Shown in pieces: positions 36,147 to 43,710 of a stretch of DNA of 64,000 bases. Where the stretch lies: the NCBI RefSeq assembly GCF_008329645.1, contig NZ_CP043474.1, forward strand, positions 4,340,001-4,404,000, given 5' to 3'. Position 1 is the stretch's first letter. Each line of letters starts with the position of its first letter. The stretch is from Mycolicibacterium grossiae. Its GTDB lineage: Bacteria > Actinomycetota > Actinomycetes > Mycobacteriales > Mycobacteriaceae. The notes beneath the pieces are model-generated. The model ran no database searches. It was not told the DNA's origin and was given only the letters and a program-made list of their open reading frames with translations. The position numbers and the translations under genes are program-made.

Positions 36147-38939
36147 GTGGCAGAATTCGCCCGTGCTTGGCCCACGGGTCGCGAGTTGACGACCGTCTCC
36201 TCCGAGGTTGCAGCGTTGTCGGGCCGCGACCCCGAGTGCCAGAGGCTGCGACAGCTGCATACTGCCTTGCGGTCTGGTCGCAGCGAAGTTCTGGTGCTCA
36301 GCGGCGAGGCCGGTATCGGTAAGACCGCTCTCCTACAGAACCTCCGGGACTCGGCGGCTGACTGCACTGTGCTGTCCGTGGCTGGTGTGGAGTCCGACAT
36401 GGACCTGGCGTTCGCCGGTTTGCAGCAGCTGTGCGCACCAGTGCTCGGCTTCCGCGGGGGACTTTCGCTACCGCAACGCGAAGCCCTGGAGCACGCCTTT
36501 GGCATCAGCTCTGCAGGCGGCGCGCCCAGTCGCTTCTTGGTCGGGCTCGCGGTGCTGGGGCTGCTGGCTGCCGCCGCAGAGGGACGGCCGGTGCTTTGCT
36601 TGGTCGACGACGCGCAGTGGCTGGACTCGGTGTCGGCGCAGACGCTGTTCTTCGTTGCGCGTCGTCTGGAGGCCGAGGCGGTCGGGCTGGTGTTCGCGCT
36701 ACGCACTCCGAATGACGGTACGGCAGGCCTGCCGACCCTGGCGGTCGGCGGGCTCAACGACGGGGACGCCCGCAACCTGCTGGAGTTGGCGTTTCCGGGG
36801 CGCCTCGACCCCGCCATCGTGGACCGAATCGTCGCAGAGTCGCACGGTAACCCCTTGGCACTACTCGAAAGTTCCAAGGAGGTCCGTGTTTCCGACTCCG
36901 CCGCAGCGCAACGTGGGCCGGTGAGCGCTAGCGTCGAAGGGCGATACCTGGAGCTGGTGTCTCAACTACCCGCCGAAACGCAGATGTGCCTGGTGACGGC
37001 TGCCGCGGAACCCTTGGGTGATCCGGCGCTGCTGTTTCGCGCGCTGGCGCATATGGACCTCAAGCCCGTCGCGACGATGCCGGCGCAGGACGTCGGACTA
37101 CTCCGGATCGACACCCGCGTGCAGTTCCATCACCCGCTGGCACGTTCGGCCGCCTACCGTTCGGCCACTCCGGAACAACGGCGGCACGCGCATGGGGCAC
37201 TGGCCGCGGTGACCGACCCCGAGGCGGATCCGGACCGACGGGCCTGGCACCGTGCGTTGGCCTGCGAGGCACTTGACGAACCGGTGGCGCTCGAGTTGGA
37301 GTCCTCGGCGGGTCGAGCGCGGCAACGGGGCGGAACAGCCGCCGCGGCGGCTTTCCTGACGCGCGCAGCCGAATTGACTCCCGACCCATCCATGCGCAGT
37401 ACACGCGCGCTGACCGCCGCGGAAGCTCACTACGAGACCGCGTCCTTCGACCAGTCACGTCACCTGCTGGCAACGGCCGAACTGGGGCCGTTGACCGACC
37501 TGCAGCGGGCACGATTGGCCCAGCTGCGGACGCGATTGGCCTTCACGTCGGCGCGGGCCTCCGGGCAGGCCGCTGCCCTCGCCGAGGCAGTCTCCGAATT
37601 CGCCGCCGTGGCTGCGCAACTGAGTGTCCTCGACGCTGCTCTGGCTACCGAGACCTACCTGGAAGCGCTGAGTGCAGCGATGTACGCGGGTCGCAGCGCA
37701 CCCGGCCTGACTGTGCAGATCGCCGAGACCGTCCGGGCAGCGCTGGTTGTCCTGCCACCGCAGACGCCACTGGAGGTGATCACCCACGCGCTGGCTGATC
37801 GCCTGGCCTTGGGAGCCGCGGCGGCGATGCCCGCGATGCGCCGCGCACGGGATGCCCTCCTGGAGTGCGTCCGCTCGGAATCAGGTTGGTTCTGGCGAGC
37901 CTTTCCGCTGGTGCACGAATGCGTGATCCATGAGACGTGGGAGGAGGGCTGGAGCGCGGTGTCGGCGCACGCCGTGCGCTTGGCAACTGATGCCGGGGCA
38001 TTGGCACTGCTGCCGTCGGCGATGCTATCGCGCGCCGGTGCTCACGTCGCGAACGGTGAATTGACCCAAGCTACTGCGTTGGTCGCCGAGGCCAGCGACT
38101 TGGCGAACGCCATCAACTACGCCCCATTGCGGTATCACGGTCTCAACGTGGCGGCATGGAAGGGTGACGACCACGAGGTTGCCGCGCTCGCTACCGCCGC
38201 GATCGAGTCGAGCCAACTTCGCGGCGAGGGCCGCGCCATTGGGTTGGCGCATTACGCTACGGCGTTGGTCGACAATGGGCGGGGCCGTTATCCCGACGCA
38301 CTGGCTGCTGCCCGCCGCGGACTTCAGTATGAGGATCTCGGCTTTCACGGCTACTTGTTGATCGAAGCGATCGAAGCGGCCGTGCGCACGAACGACGTGT
38401 ATTTCGCCGAGCAAGCACTTGAGCAACTGCGCGAGCGGACACTGGCGGCTGGCACGGCGCGGGCGCTGGGTTCGCTCACCCGCTCGGAAGCGCTGCTCAG
38501 CAGCGGAAGACGCGCAGAAACGCTGTACTTGGAGAGCATCGGGCATTTCGAGGCCACCTCCCAGGCGGTGCAGCTGGCTCGGGTGCGGCTGTTATACGGA
38601 GAGTGGTTGCGCCGCAACGGCCCTGCCACCGCAGCGCGAGAGCCGCTACGCGTTGCCCATAGGGATCTCGTCGCGATGGGGTCGATGGCGTTCGCTGAGC
38701 GCGCCCGCCGCGAGCTGCAGGCTACGGGGCAGAAAACGAGGAAGTCGCCCACCGCCGCCGGCGATGACCTGAGCCCTCAAGAGCGCCAGATCGCCGAACT
38801 GGCAGGCAAGGGTCTGACCAACCAGGAGGTCGCCAGTCAGCTGTTTCTCAGTGCACACACCGTGGATTGGCATCTGCGCAAGGTCTACACCAAGTTGGGC
38901 GTTCGCACCAGACGCGAACTCCGACAGAAATTCGCTTGA
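36147..38939 (+). CDS. LuxR-family LAL-type ATPase regulator
   Basis: A 930-aa regulator. Residues 53-60 are Walker A (G-E-A-G-I-G-K-T), and Walker B is L-C-L-V-D-D-A-Q-W-L-D (~150). A long helical, TPR-like middle follows. The LuxR-type HTH at the C-terminus (~865-925) reads L-S-P-Q-E-R-Q-I-A-E-L-A, T-N-Q-E-V-A-S-Q-L and H-T-V-D-W-H-L-R-K-V-Y. The start is GTG at 36147; the first ~20 residues could be trimmed. It is divergent from the deleted SDR and convergent with the redox operon, and it probably activates one or both flanking NmrA/SDR clusters. Inducer unknown. Confidence 0.88.
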   Translation: MAEFARAWPTGRELTTVSSEVAALSGRDPECQRLRQLHTALRSGRSEVLVLSGEAGIGKTALLQNLRDSAADCTVLSVAGVESDMDLAFAGLQQLCAPVLGFRGGLSLPQREALEHAFGISSAGGAPSRFLVGLAVLGLLAAAAEGRPVLCLVDDAQWLDSVSAQTLFFVARRLEAEAVGLVFALRTPNDGTAGLPTLAVGGLNDGDARNLLELAFPGRLDPAIVDRIVAESHGNPLALLESSKEVRVSDSAAAQRGPVSASVEGRYLELVSQLPAETQMCLVTAAAEPLGDPALLFRALAHMDLKPVATMPAQDVGLLRIDTRVQFHHPLARSAAYRSATPEQRRHAHGALAAVTDPEADPDRRAWHRALACEALDEPVALELESSAGRARQRGGTAAAAAFLTRAAELTPDPSMRSTRALTAAEAHYETASFDQSRHLLATAELGPLTDLQRARLAQLRTRLAFTSARASGQAAALAEAVSEFAAVAAQLSVLDAALATETYLEALSAAMYAGRSAPGLTVQIAETVRAALVVLPPQTPLEVITHALADRLALGAAAAMPAMRRARDALLECVRSESGWFWRAFPLVHECVIHETWEEGWSAVSAHAVRLATDAGALALLPSAMLSRAGAHVANGELTQATALVAEASDLANAINYAPLRYHGLNVAAWKGDDHEVAALATAAIESSQLRGEGRAIGLAHYATALVDNGRGRYPDALAAARRGLQYEDLGFHGYLLIEAIEAAVRTNDVYFAEQALEQLRERTLAAGTARALGSLTRSEALLSSGRRAETLYLESIGHFEATSQAVQLARVRLLYGEWLRRNGPATAAREPLRVAHRDLVAMGSMAFAERARRELQATGQKTRKSPTAAGDDLSPQERQIAELAGKGLTNQEVASQLFLSAHTVDWHLRKVYTKLGVRTRRELRQKFA

Positions 38940-38987
38940 CTGGCGTCCGGGGAGGACGGTCCGAAGCTCGTCTCGACGATCCGAAGT

Positions 38988-39638
38988 CTAGTCTTCGCGG
39001 ATCACGACGTTCTCGGTAACCGGATTTCGCGGCGTGACGATGTTGTTGGCCGCGAAGGCGGGGTCGGCGTAGCCGATGCACAGGCCGCACAGAATGGTCA
39101 GATCGTCGGGAATGTCGAGCTGCTGGCGCACCAGGTCCGGGTAGAGCGCGGTGGAAACCTGCACGCAACTGTCGAGACCGCGCTCGGTCAGGGCGAGCAG
39201 CAGCGTTTGCAAGTACATACCCACGCCGACGGCATCGGGCAGCCCGAGATCGCGGTGCATGCAGACGATTCCGGCGACCGGGGCGTTGAAGAAATCCCAG
39301 TTGCGCAGCTGTGCGTTCCAACGTCCCTCGCTGTCGTCGCGTGCCACCCCCATCGCACCGTAGAGCAGCGCGCCGAGCTGGCGGCGCAAATGCCCGTGGG
39401 AGTCGGGCAGACCCAGCGTGGGCGGCGGGTCGGTGCGTACCTTCGCGGCCAACGACGCGGCGAGGCGGTCACGGCGAGCCCCCGTTGCCAGGAACAGCCG
39501 CCAGGGTTGAACATTCGAGTTCGACGGTGCCCGGATGGCCAACGCCAGAGCTTCGTTCAGCAGTTCCCGAGGTACGGGCTTGTCGGACAGAAACATCCGC
39601 GAGGAGTGGCGGCGAACCACCACGTCATCGAAATCCAT
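38988..39638 (-). CDS. nitroreductase-family FMN oxidoreductase
   Basis: A 216-aa nitroreductase. The N-terminal D-D-V-V-V-R-R-H-S-S-R-M-F and A-P-S-N-S-N-V-Q-P-W-R match the FMN-binding signature; a later G-V-G-M-Y-L-Q-T-L-L-L-A and C-I-G-Y-A-D-P complete the family pattern. It reduces nitro or quinone compounds with NAD(P)H. Two adjacent ATGs exist (39641, 39638). The second is chosen because the AGGAGG site is then six bases away. It is the last gene of the redox operon, and its ribosome-binding site overlaps the stop codon of the SDR upstream. Confidence 0.88.
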   Translation of the reverse strand: MDFDDVVVRRHSSRMFLSDKPVPRELLNEALALAIRAPSNSNVQPWRLFLATGARRDRLAASLAAKVRTDPPPTLGLPDSHGHLRRQLGALLYGAMGVARDDSEGRWNAQLRNWDFFNAPVAGIVCMHRDLGLPDAVGVGMYLQTLLLALTERGLDSCVQVSTALYPDLVRQQLDIPDDLTILCGLCIGYADPAFAANNIVTPRNPVTENVVIRED

Positions 39639-39644
39639 CATGAT

Positions 39645-39650
39645 CCTCCT
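39645..39650 (-). promoter_or_regulatory. consensus ribosome-binding site AGGAGG for the nitroreductase
   Basis: AGGAGG on the minus strand overlaps the TAG stop (39651-39649) of the SDR gene. It lies three and six bases from the two candidate ATGs. This is a strong sign of translational coupling within the operon. Confidence 0.7.
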
Positions 39651-40377
39651 AGACGGCGGTACCGCCGCCATCGACGTGCAGTGTGGTGCCGGTGATGAAA
39701 CTGGCGCGTGGTGAGGCCAGGAAGTAGATCGCCTCGGCGATCTCTGCAGGATCGGCGGTGCGTCCCAGGGGGAGCGCGCGGCCGAGTTCATCGTTGGTCG
39801 CGCCCCATTCGGCGACGACGCCCTCGGTGGCGGTCGGGCCCGGGGCGACGTTGTTCACCCGGACGTTGTGGGCGCCGAACTCAACGGCCCAGGTTCGGGT
39901 CAGCTGCTCGACGGCAGCTTTCGACGCGCTGTACACCGAGGCGCCGGGAACACCTTTGGACGCCACCATGGAGGTGATGTTCACGATGGCCCCGCCGCCG
40001 CGTCGAATCATCGCGGGAACCGTTGCAGCGACGAGGAAGTAGAGTCCGCGGACGTTGGTGGCGAAGGTGCGCCCGAACTCGCTCTCGTCCTGGTCAACGG
40101 TCAGGGCGGCGGGAAATCGTGCCGCGTTGTTGATCAGGATGTCGAGTTCGTAGTCACGCGAGAGCCGGTCCACCCCGTCCGGATCGGCCATGTCGACCGC
40201 AACGAACCGCGCGTGCGGTCCGAGTTCTTCCTGCGCCCGTCCGCCGCGTTCTCGGTTGCGTCCAGTGACGACGACGAAGGCGCCGGCGTCCACGAGTCGA
40301 CGAGCGGCGGCAAGGCCGATGCCGGCGGTGCCGCCGGTGACCAGCGCAGTGCGGCCTGCCGGCTCGCCTTCGATCAC
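39649..40377 (-). CDS. short-chain dehydrogenase/reductase (SDR), intact copy
   Basis: A 242-aa classical SDR: T-G-G-T-A-G-I-G (~15), N-N-A-A-R (~88), Ser in N-I-T-S-M and Y-S-A-S-K (~150) intact, C-terminal V-D-G-G-G-T-A-V. It is the intact counterpart of the deleted SDR at 35353. The start is GTG at 40377, overlapping the stop of the NmrA-like gene upstream (GTGA). It belongs to the six-gene overlapping operon. Confidence 0.87.
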   Translation of the reverse strand: MIEGEPAGRTALVTGGTAGIGLAAARRLVDAGAFVVVTGRNRERGGRAQEELGPHARFVAVDMADPDGVDRLSRDYELDILINNAARFPAALTVDQDESEFGRTFATNVRGLYFLVAATVPAMIRRGGGAIVNITSMVASKGVPGASVYSASKAAVEQLTRTWAVEFGAHNVRVNNVAPGPTATEGVVAEWGATNDELGRALPLGRTADPAEIAEAIYFLASPRASFITGTTLHVDGGGTAV

Positions 40378-41117
40378 CGTCGACCCAGCCAGTCGATCAG
40401 ACGGGTGCTGCCGAGTTCAGCGCCGTCATCGGTGACCAGGCTGTTCCGTTCGACGGGAACGCCGAAGTAGGTAGCTTGCGGGTCGACGGTGATGGGTACG
40501 TTCTTGCCTCGAAGCGTGAACACGGTGTGGGCCATCTCGGCGAACGGCATCTTCTCCGGCCCGCCGAGTTCGAGCACGCCGTTGCGCGGCGCCTCGGCGG
40601 CAACCCGCGCGATGAGGCCGGCGACCTCGGCCGCGGCGACGGGCTGGATCAGCGCGTCTGGTGCGCGGATTTCACCGTCGACCACGAGTGAATCGGCGAT
40701 GCCTTCGGTGAATTCGTGGAACTGGGTGGCCCGAACGATGGTGTAGGGGACACCGGCGGCGGACACCAGTTCCTCCTGTAGAAGTTTTCCGCGCAAGTAA
40801 CCGTCGGCATCGATCCCGTCTACGCCGACGATGGATAGCAAGACGTAGTGCTGCACGGCGGCGTTCTTGGCTGCCATCAGCAGGGTGGAGGCCGAGTCAG
40901 TGAAGAACTCCAATGCCGGGCCGGGTTCCAGGGTAGGGGAGTTGAGGACGTCGACGATGACGTCGGCACCGTCGAACGCCTCCGCCACACCGTTGCCCGA
41001 GATGGCATCCACTCCCGATGAGCGCGACGCCGCGGTGACCTGATGGCCTGCGCCGGTGAGCAATGCGACGACCTGGGATCCGATCTGTCCGGTCGCGCCG
41101 ACCACGGTGATCTTCAT
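40374..41117 (-). CDS. NmrA/SDR5-like NAD(P)-binding protein, copy 2
   Basis: A 247-aa paralogue of 34388-35146. It has V-V-G-A-T-G-Q-I-G-S at residue ~5, D-V-L-N-S-P-T, Y-V-L-L-S-I-V-G-V-D, Y-T-I-V-R-A-T-Q-F-H-E and the end S-T-R-L-I-D-W-L-G-R-R. The ATG at 41117 shares one base with the cupin stop (TGATG). Its own stop overlaps the SDR start by four bases. A role in NAD(P)H-linked reduction or redox sensing is inferred. Confidence 0.84.
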   Translation of the reverse strand: MKITVVGATGQIGSQVVALLTGAGHQVTAASRSSGVDAISGNGVAEAFDGADVIVDVLNSPTLEPGPALEFFTDSASTLLMAAKNAAVQHYVLLSIVGVDGIDADGYLRGKLLQEELVSAAGVPYTIVRATQFHEFTEGIADSLVVDGEIRAPDALIQPVAAAEVAGLIARVAAEAPRNGVLELGGPEKMPFAEMAHTVFTLRGKNVPITVDPQATYFGVPVERNSLVTDDGAELGSTRLIDWLGRR

Positions 41118-41518
41118 CAGTGACCTTTCGGGATCCGGCGGTCTTTGCGTCGTTCGAGTTCGGCTTCGTCGACGAGGACGAACATGTCGATGCCCGGTCG
41201 GCATAGCATGGTGACCAGGAACCGCAGCGGGATGTCGTCGCGGTTGTTGCCGTCGGAGTAGTGGATGACGTCGCCACCCGGTTCCCAGAACGCTTCGCCG
41301 GCCTTGATGACGCGGGGCGCTTCACCTTCCAGCTCGAAGAGCATCTCGCCTTCCAGGACGTAGCCGAAGCACGGTCCGCCGGGGTGGCGGTGCGGCGGCG
41401 CGCCCGCGTCGCCGGGGCCCCATTCGATGATCGCATCGGCGCCCTGGGGGATGATCGGCGGTGTGACGGATTGGATGACCGTCATGGCCTGCACGAGTTT
41501 CTCCATCACCTCAGACAT
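41117..41518 (-). CDS. cupin-domain protein
   Basis: A 133-aa single-cupin protein. Motif 1 is P-P-H-R-H-P-G-G-P-C-F-G-Y-V-L-E-G-E, with two metal-ligand His and a Glu. Motif 2 contains P-G-G-D-V-I-H-Y. It probably binds one metal ion; an enzyme or ligand-binding role is possible. The ATG at 41518 overlaps the 3' end of the FAD oxidoreductase by eight bases. It lies mid-operon, coupled to its neighbours. Confidence 0.83.
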   Translation of the reverse strand: MSEVMEKLVQAMTVIQSVTPPIIPQGADAIIEWGPGDAGAPPHRHPGGPCFGYVLEGEMLFELEGEAPRVIKAGEAFWEPGGDVIHYSDGNNRDDIPLRFLVTMLCRPGIDMFVLVDEAELERRKDRRIPKGH

Positions 41519-42671
41519 GCGCCGCACCCTCCTGCAGACTCTGTTGCCTCTTACCGCCTTTGGGCCAGAAGTAGCTACCCGGCTTGCGGGCCTCCTTGGT
41601 CAGGAACGACACGGTGCCCTTGCACACTTGCTCTTTGATGGTGGCCGCGAGGCGCCCGCCGAGATGCATCGGCATGGCGACATCGTTGAAATGCGACATT
41701 TGAATGGTGCCGGCGTGGCGGCCCAGGCTGATGCATTGACCCACTGAGGCAGGGTTCAGTTTCGTAGGTGTCTCGCCATCGAGGCGGGCCAGTAGGGTGT
41801 CGGCGGCGAGGGAGGCTAGCGGCATGGCGAGCTGGCAGCTCATCCGCAGCGGCACGCCGGACGGGGATGCAGCGTCGCCGGCGGCGATGATCGATGAATC
41901 ATCGATGCTGGTGAGGGTTTCGTCGGTGAGCAGCCGGCCGAGCCGGTCAGTGGTCAAGCCGCTGGCGGCAGCCAGATTCGGTACACCGAACCCGGCTGTC
42001 CACACCGTCGCTGAACTGGGCACGTCCGTGCCGTCGCGCAACGTGACGCGATCCGCATGCACCTCGCTGACGACGGCATCTTCCCTTACGGTGACGCCGA
42101 GCATCTTCAGCCGTTTGGCCACGGATCGGCGGCCCCCGTTGGCAAGCGACGGGCCCAGCGCATCGGTCACCAGGGTGACGTGTCGGCCGGCCTCGGCGAG
42201 TTCGGACGCCGCTTCGATCCCGGTCAGGCCTCCGCCGACGACCACGATGGGCGCCTCGAGCGGGAGGTCCGACAGTCGCTGGGTGAGCCGTTGGGCAGCC
42301 TCATATTCACCGATCGGATAGGCGAAGTCGTGGGCACCGGGTACTGCAGCGGGCACCGGTGCGGTGCTGCCGACGGCGTACACCAGGTAGTCGTAGTCCA
42401 GCGTGGATCCCGAATCCAGGTGCAGTTGACGGCCGGTGGCGTCGATGCGCGTGGCGGTGTCGACCACCAGCTTGGCGCGGTCGGTCAGCACCGTCGTGTA
42501 GTCCTGCACGGCATCGTCATTGCCGGCCACCATCTGGTGCAGGCGAATCCGCTCGACGAAATGCGGGCGCGGGTTGACCATGATGATGTCCGCGTCGGAA
42601 CGTTGGCTCAACCGGTTGGCGGCCAGCACGCCGGCGTATCCGCCGCCGACGACGACGACAGTGGTGGTCAC
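41511..42671 (-). CDS. FAD-dependent NAD(P)H oxidoreductase, NDH-2-like
   Basis: A 386-aa flavoprotein. The FAD motif V-V-G-G-G-Y-A-G-V-L-A is at residue ~7. The second nucleotide motif V-V-G-G-G-L-T-G-I-E-A (~146) and the C-terminal I-I-A-A-G-D-A-A motif (~255) are both present. The layout is that of type II NADH dehydrogenases and related ferredoxin/rubredoxin reductases. The start is GTG at 42671, overlapping the stop of the 46-aa ORF (GTGA). There is no clear C-terminal membrane helix, so it may be soluble or peripheral. Confidence 0.86.
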   Translation of the reverse strand: MTTTVVVVGGGYAGVLAANRLSQRSDADIIMVNPRPHFVERIRLHQMVAGNDDAVQDYTTVLTDRAKLVVDTATRIDATGRQLHLDSGSTLDYDYLVYAVGSTAPVPAAVPGAHDFAYPIGEYEAAQRLTQRLSDLPLEAPIVVVGGGLTGIEAASELAEAGRHVTLVTDALGPSLANGGRRSVAKRLKMLGVTVREDAVVSEVHADRVTLRDGTDVPSSATVWTAGFGVPNLAAASGLTTDRLGRLLTDETLTSIDDSSIIAAGDAASPSGVPLRMSCQLAMPLASLAADTLLARLDGETPTKLNPASVGQCISLGRHAGTIQMSHFNDVAMPMHLGGRLAATIKEQVCKGTVSFLTKEARKPGSYFWPKGGKRQQSLQEGAAHV

Positions 42672-42808
42672 GAGGCCTCCTGTGCATAGGCGCTGTCGTC
42701 GGGGTGACCGGCCATCGCGAGCGACGCGTCAGTCGAGCCCAGCAGCATCGTGCCCACCGCGCTCCGCACTTCCGGGAGGCCGCCGTCGACTATCAGAACG
42801 TCTTTCAT
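42668..42808 (-). CDS. small leading ORF of the redox operon (46 aa)
   Basis: The ATG at 42808 begins M-K-D-V-L-I-V-D-G-G-L-P-E-V-R; the frame ends with a stop overlapping the GTG start of the FAD gene. That four-base coupling suggests it is translated and helps translation of the next gene. No domain is recognised. It could be a leader peptide or the remnant of a longer protein. Confidence 0.5.
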   Translation of the reverse strand: MKDVLIVDGGLPEVRSAVGTMLLGSTDASLAMAGHPDDSAYAQEAS

Positions 42809-42921
42809 GCCGCCGTGCCCTTCAGTCGTGGAGTCATGTCTCGACAGTGGCATGCGGCGCGGCGGGGAAGGACCACGCGACGAAGCCCGTAGTCCACGAC
42901 GGGCTGCTGATCGGGAAAAAC

Positions 42922-42971
42922 CTCACCTGACATAATGTGGCTTATCGGTACGAATCTGCGTCCCAGGTGAG
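42922..42971 (-). promoter_or_regulatory. perfect 8-bp inverted repeat flanking a putative promoter of the redox operon
   Basis: CTCACCTG at 42922-42929 and its exact reverse complement CAGGTGAG at 42964-42971 are separated by 34 bases. Read on the minus strand, the spacer contains CATTAT, a plausible -10 element, about 115 bases upstream of the first ORF. This arrangement fits a dimeric activator or repressor site. The LAL regulator is the obvious candidate, but that is inference. Confidence 0.4.
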
Positions 42972-43193
42972 ATTGCGTCCCGCCCGTCGCGCGGGGTCAC
43001 GCCGTTGATGTCGTTTTGCAGTTGATCTCCGACTTTTTCACTCGTTCGAGAATTAGCGCATGGCCCTTTCCAGTCCTTCGCCTACTGGATGTCGCATCTC
43101 GTGACGCTTCCGCGCCGGTGGCGTGATCAGCTTCCGCCCGAGTTCCGCCCCGCACCGTCCTCGGTCGCTACGGCCGCGGGACCCGACCAATTC

Positions 43194-43204
43194 GTCACTG
43201 TGAC
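43194..43204. repeat. palindrome GTCACTGTGAC, copy 1
   Basis: An 11-base palindrome (GTCAC-T-GTGAC) with a second copy at 43611-43621. The two copies flank the ORF at 43250-43615 almost exactly. Read on the minus strand, each copy supplies an in-frame-looking GTG and has TAATACG upstream. Possible operators, or binding sites of the nearby transposition machinery. Confidence 0.5.
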
Positions 43205-43249
43205 GTATTAGTCGAGTCGGGCTTCTCCATTAGGCCCCTCGTATGGCGG

Positions 43250-43615
43250 TTACGCTCCGCCCTCATTGCTGTCTTGGATCCTTTGCGCATGGCGGTCCCG
43301 GGCGGCACGCCTATCCGCGTCAGCAGAGAGATCATCAAAGTCCGAGGCCAGTTGGGTATAGCCAACATCAAGGGCTTGTTCATGCAGTGCGTCTGCCCCG
43401 GCCCTGAGCAGCGCACGAAGCACGTCGGCTTCCGTTGGTATTTCGGCTGGGACCCACCCTTGCCGCCTGGTCCATCGTCGCAGAGCTTCCGCCGCGGGCG
43501 AATCCTGACTGAGGTAGGGGGATATCACCGTTTCGTCGGCTTCCCTCAGGATCAGGCTGACGCGTCTAACCACGTTGTCAATGATGACATCACCGCCACC
43601 CTCGCGTTTAGTCAC
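43250..43615 (-). CDS. hypothetical protein, antitoxin-sized (121 aa)
   Basis: The start GTG at 43615 lies inside the palindrome at 43611-43621. The product is charged and mostly helical (V-V-R-R-V-S-L-I-L-R-E-A-D-E-T; R-R-W-T-R-R-Q-G-W; a very polar C-terminus D-R-R-A-A-R-D-R-H-A). There is no membrane segment. Size, charge and a palindromic operator at the start codon resemble autoregulated antitoxins, but no partner toxin is seen downstream. Family not recognised. Confidence 0.5.
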   Translation of the reverse strand: MTKREGGGDVIIDNVVRRVSLILREADETVISPYLSQDSPAAEALRRWTRRQGWVPAEIPTEADVLRALLRAGADALHEQALDVGYTQLASDFDDLSADADRRAARDRHAQRIQDSNEGGA

Positions 43616-43621
43616 TGTGAC
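43611..43621. repeat. palindrome GTCACTGTGAC, copy 2
   Basis: The second copy overlaps the GTG start codon of the ORF at 43250-43615. A protein bound here would block its translation start and probably its promoter (TAATAC on the minus strand, centred near 43636). See copy 1 at 43194-43204. Confidence 0.5.
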
Positions 43622-43710
43622 GGTTTGGGTCGTATTAGCCGGTGGCCTTGTCGGAGCCGAGACCTATTGTGAGGGCTTGTTGTGCGGCGGAATAGGTGAA
43701 GGACGGGCAG

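Larger units (their letters stand above)
42809..43249. other. promoter-bearing intergenic region, island boundary candidate
   Basis: About 440 bases without a gene, separating the redox operon from the mobile island. It holds the inverted repeat at 42922-42971 and the first copy of the palindrome at 43194-43204. Its base composition is visibly less GC-rich than the genes to the left. Confidence 0.5.

Noticed and set aside
43195-43416. A 73-codon minus-strand frame overlapping the 121-aa ORF
   Set aside because: It overlaps the better-supported ORF in another frame and has no ribosome-binding site or conserved-looking composition.
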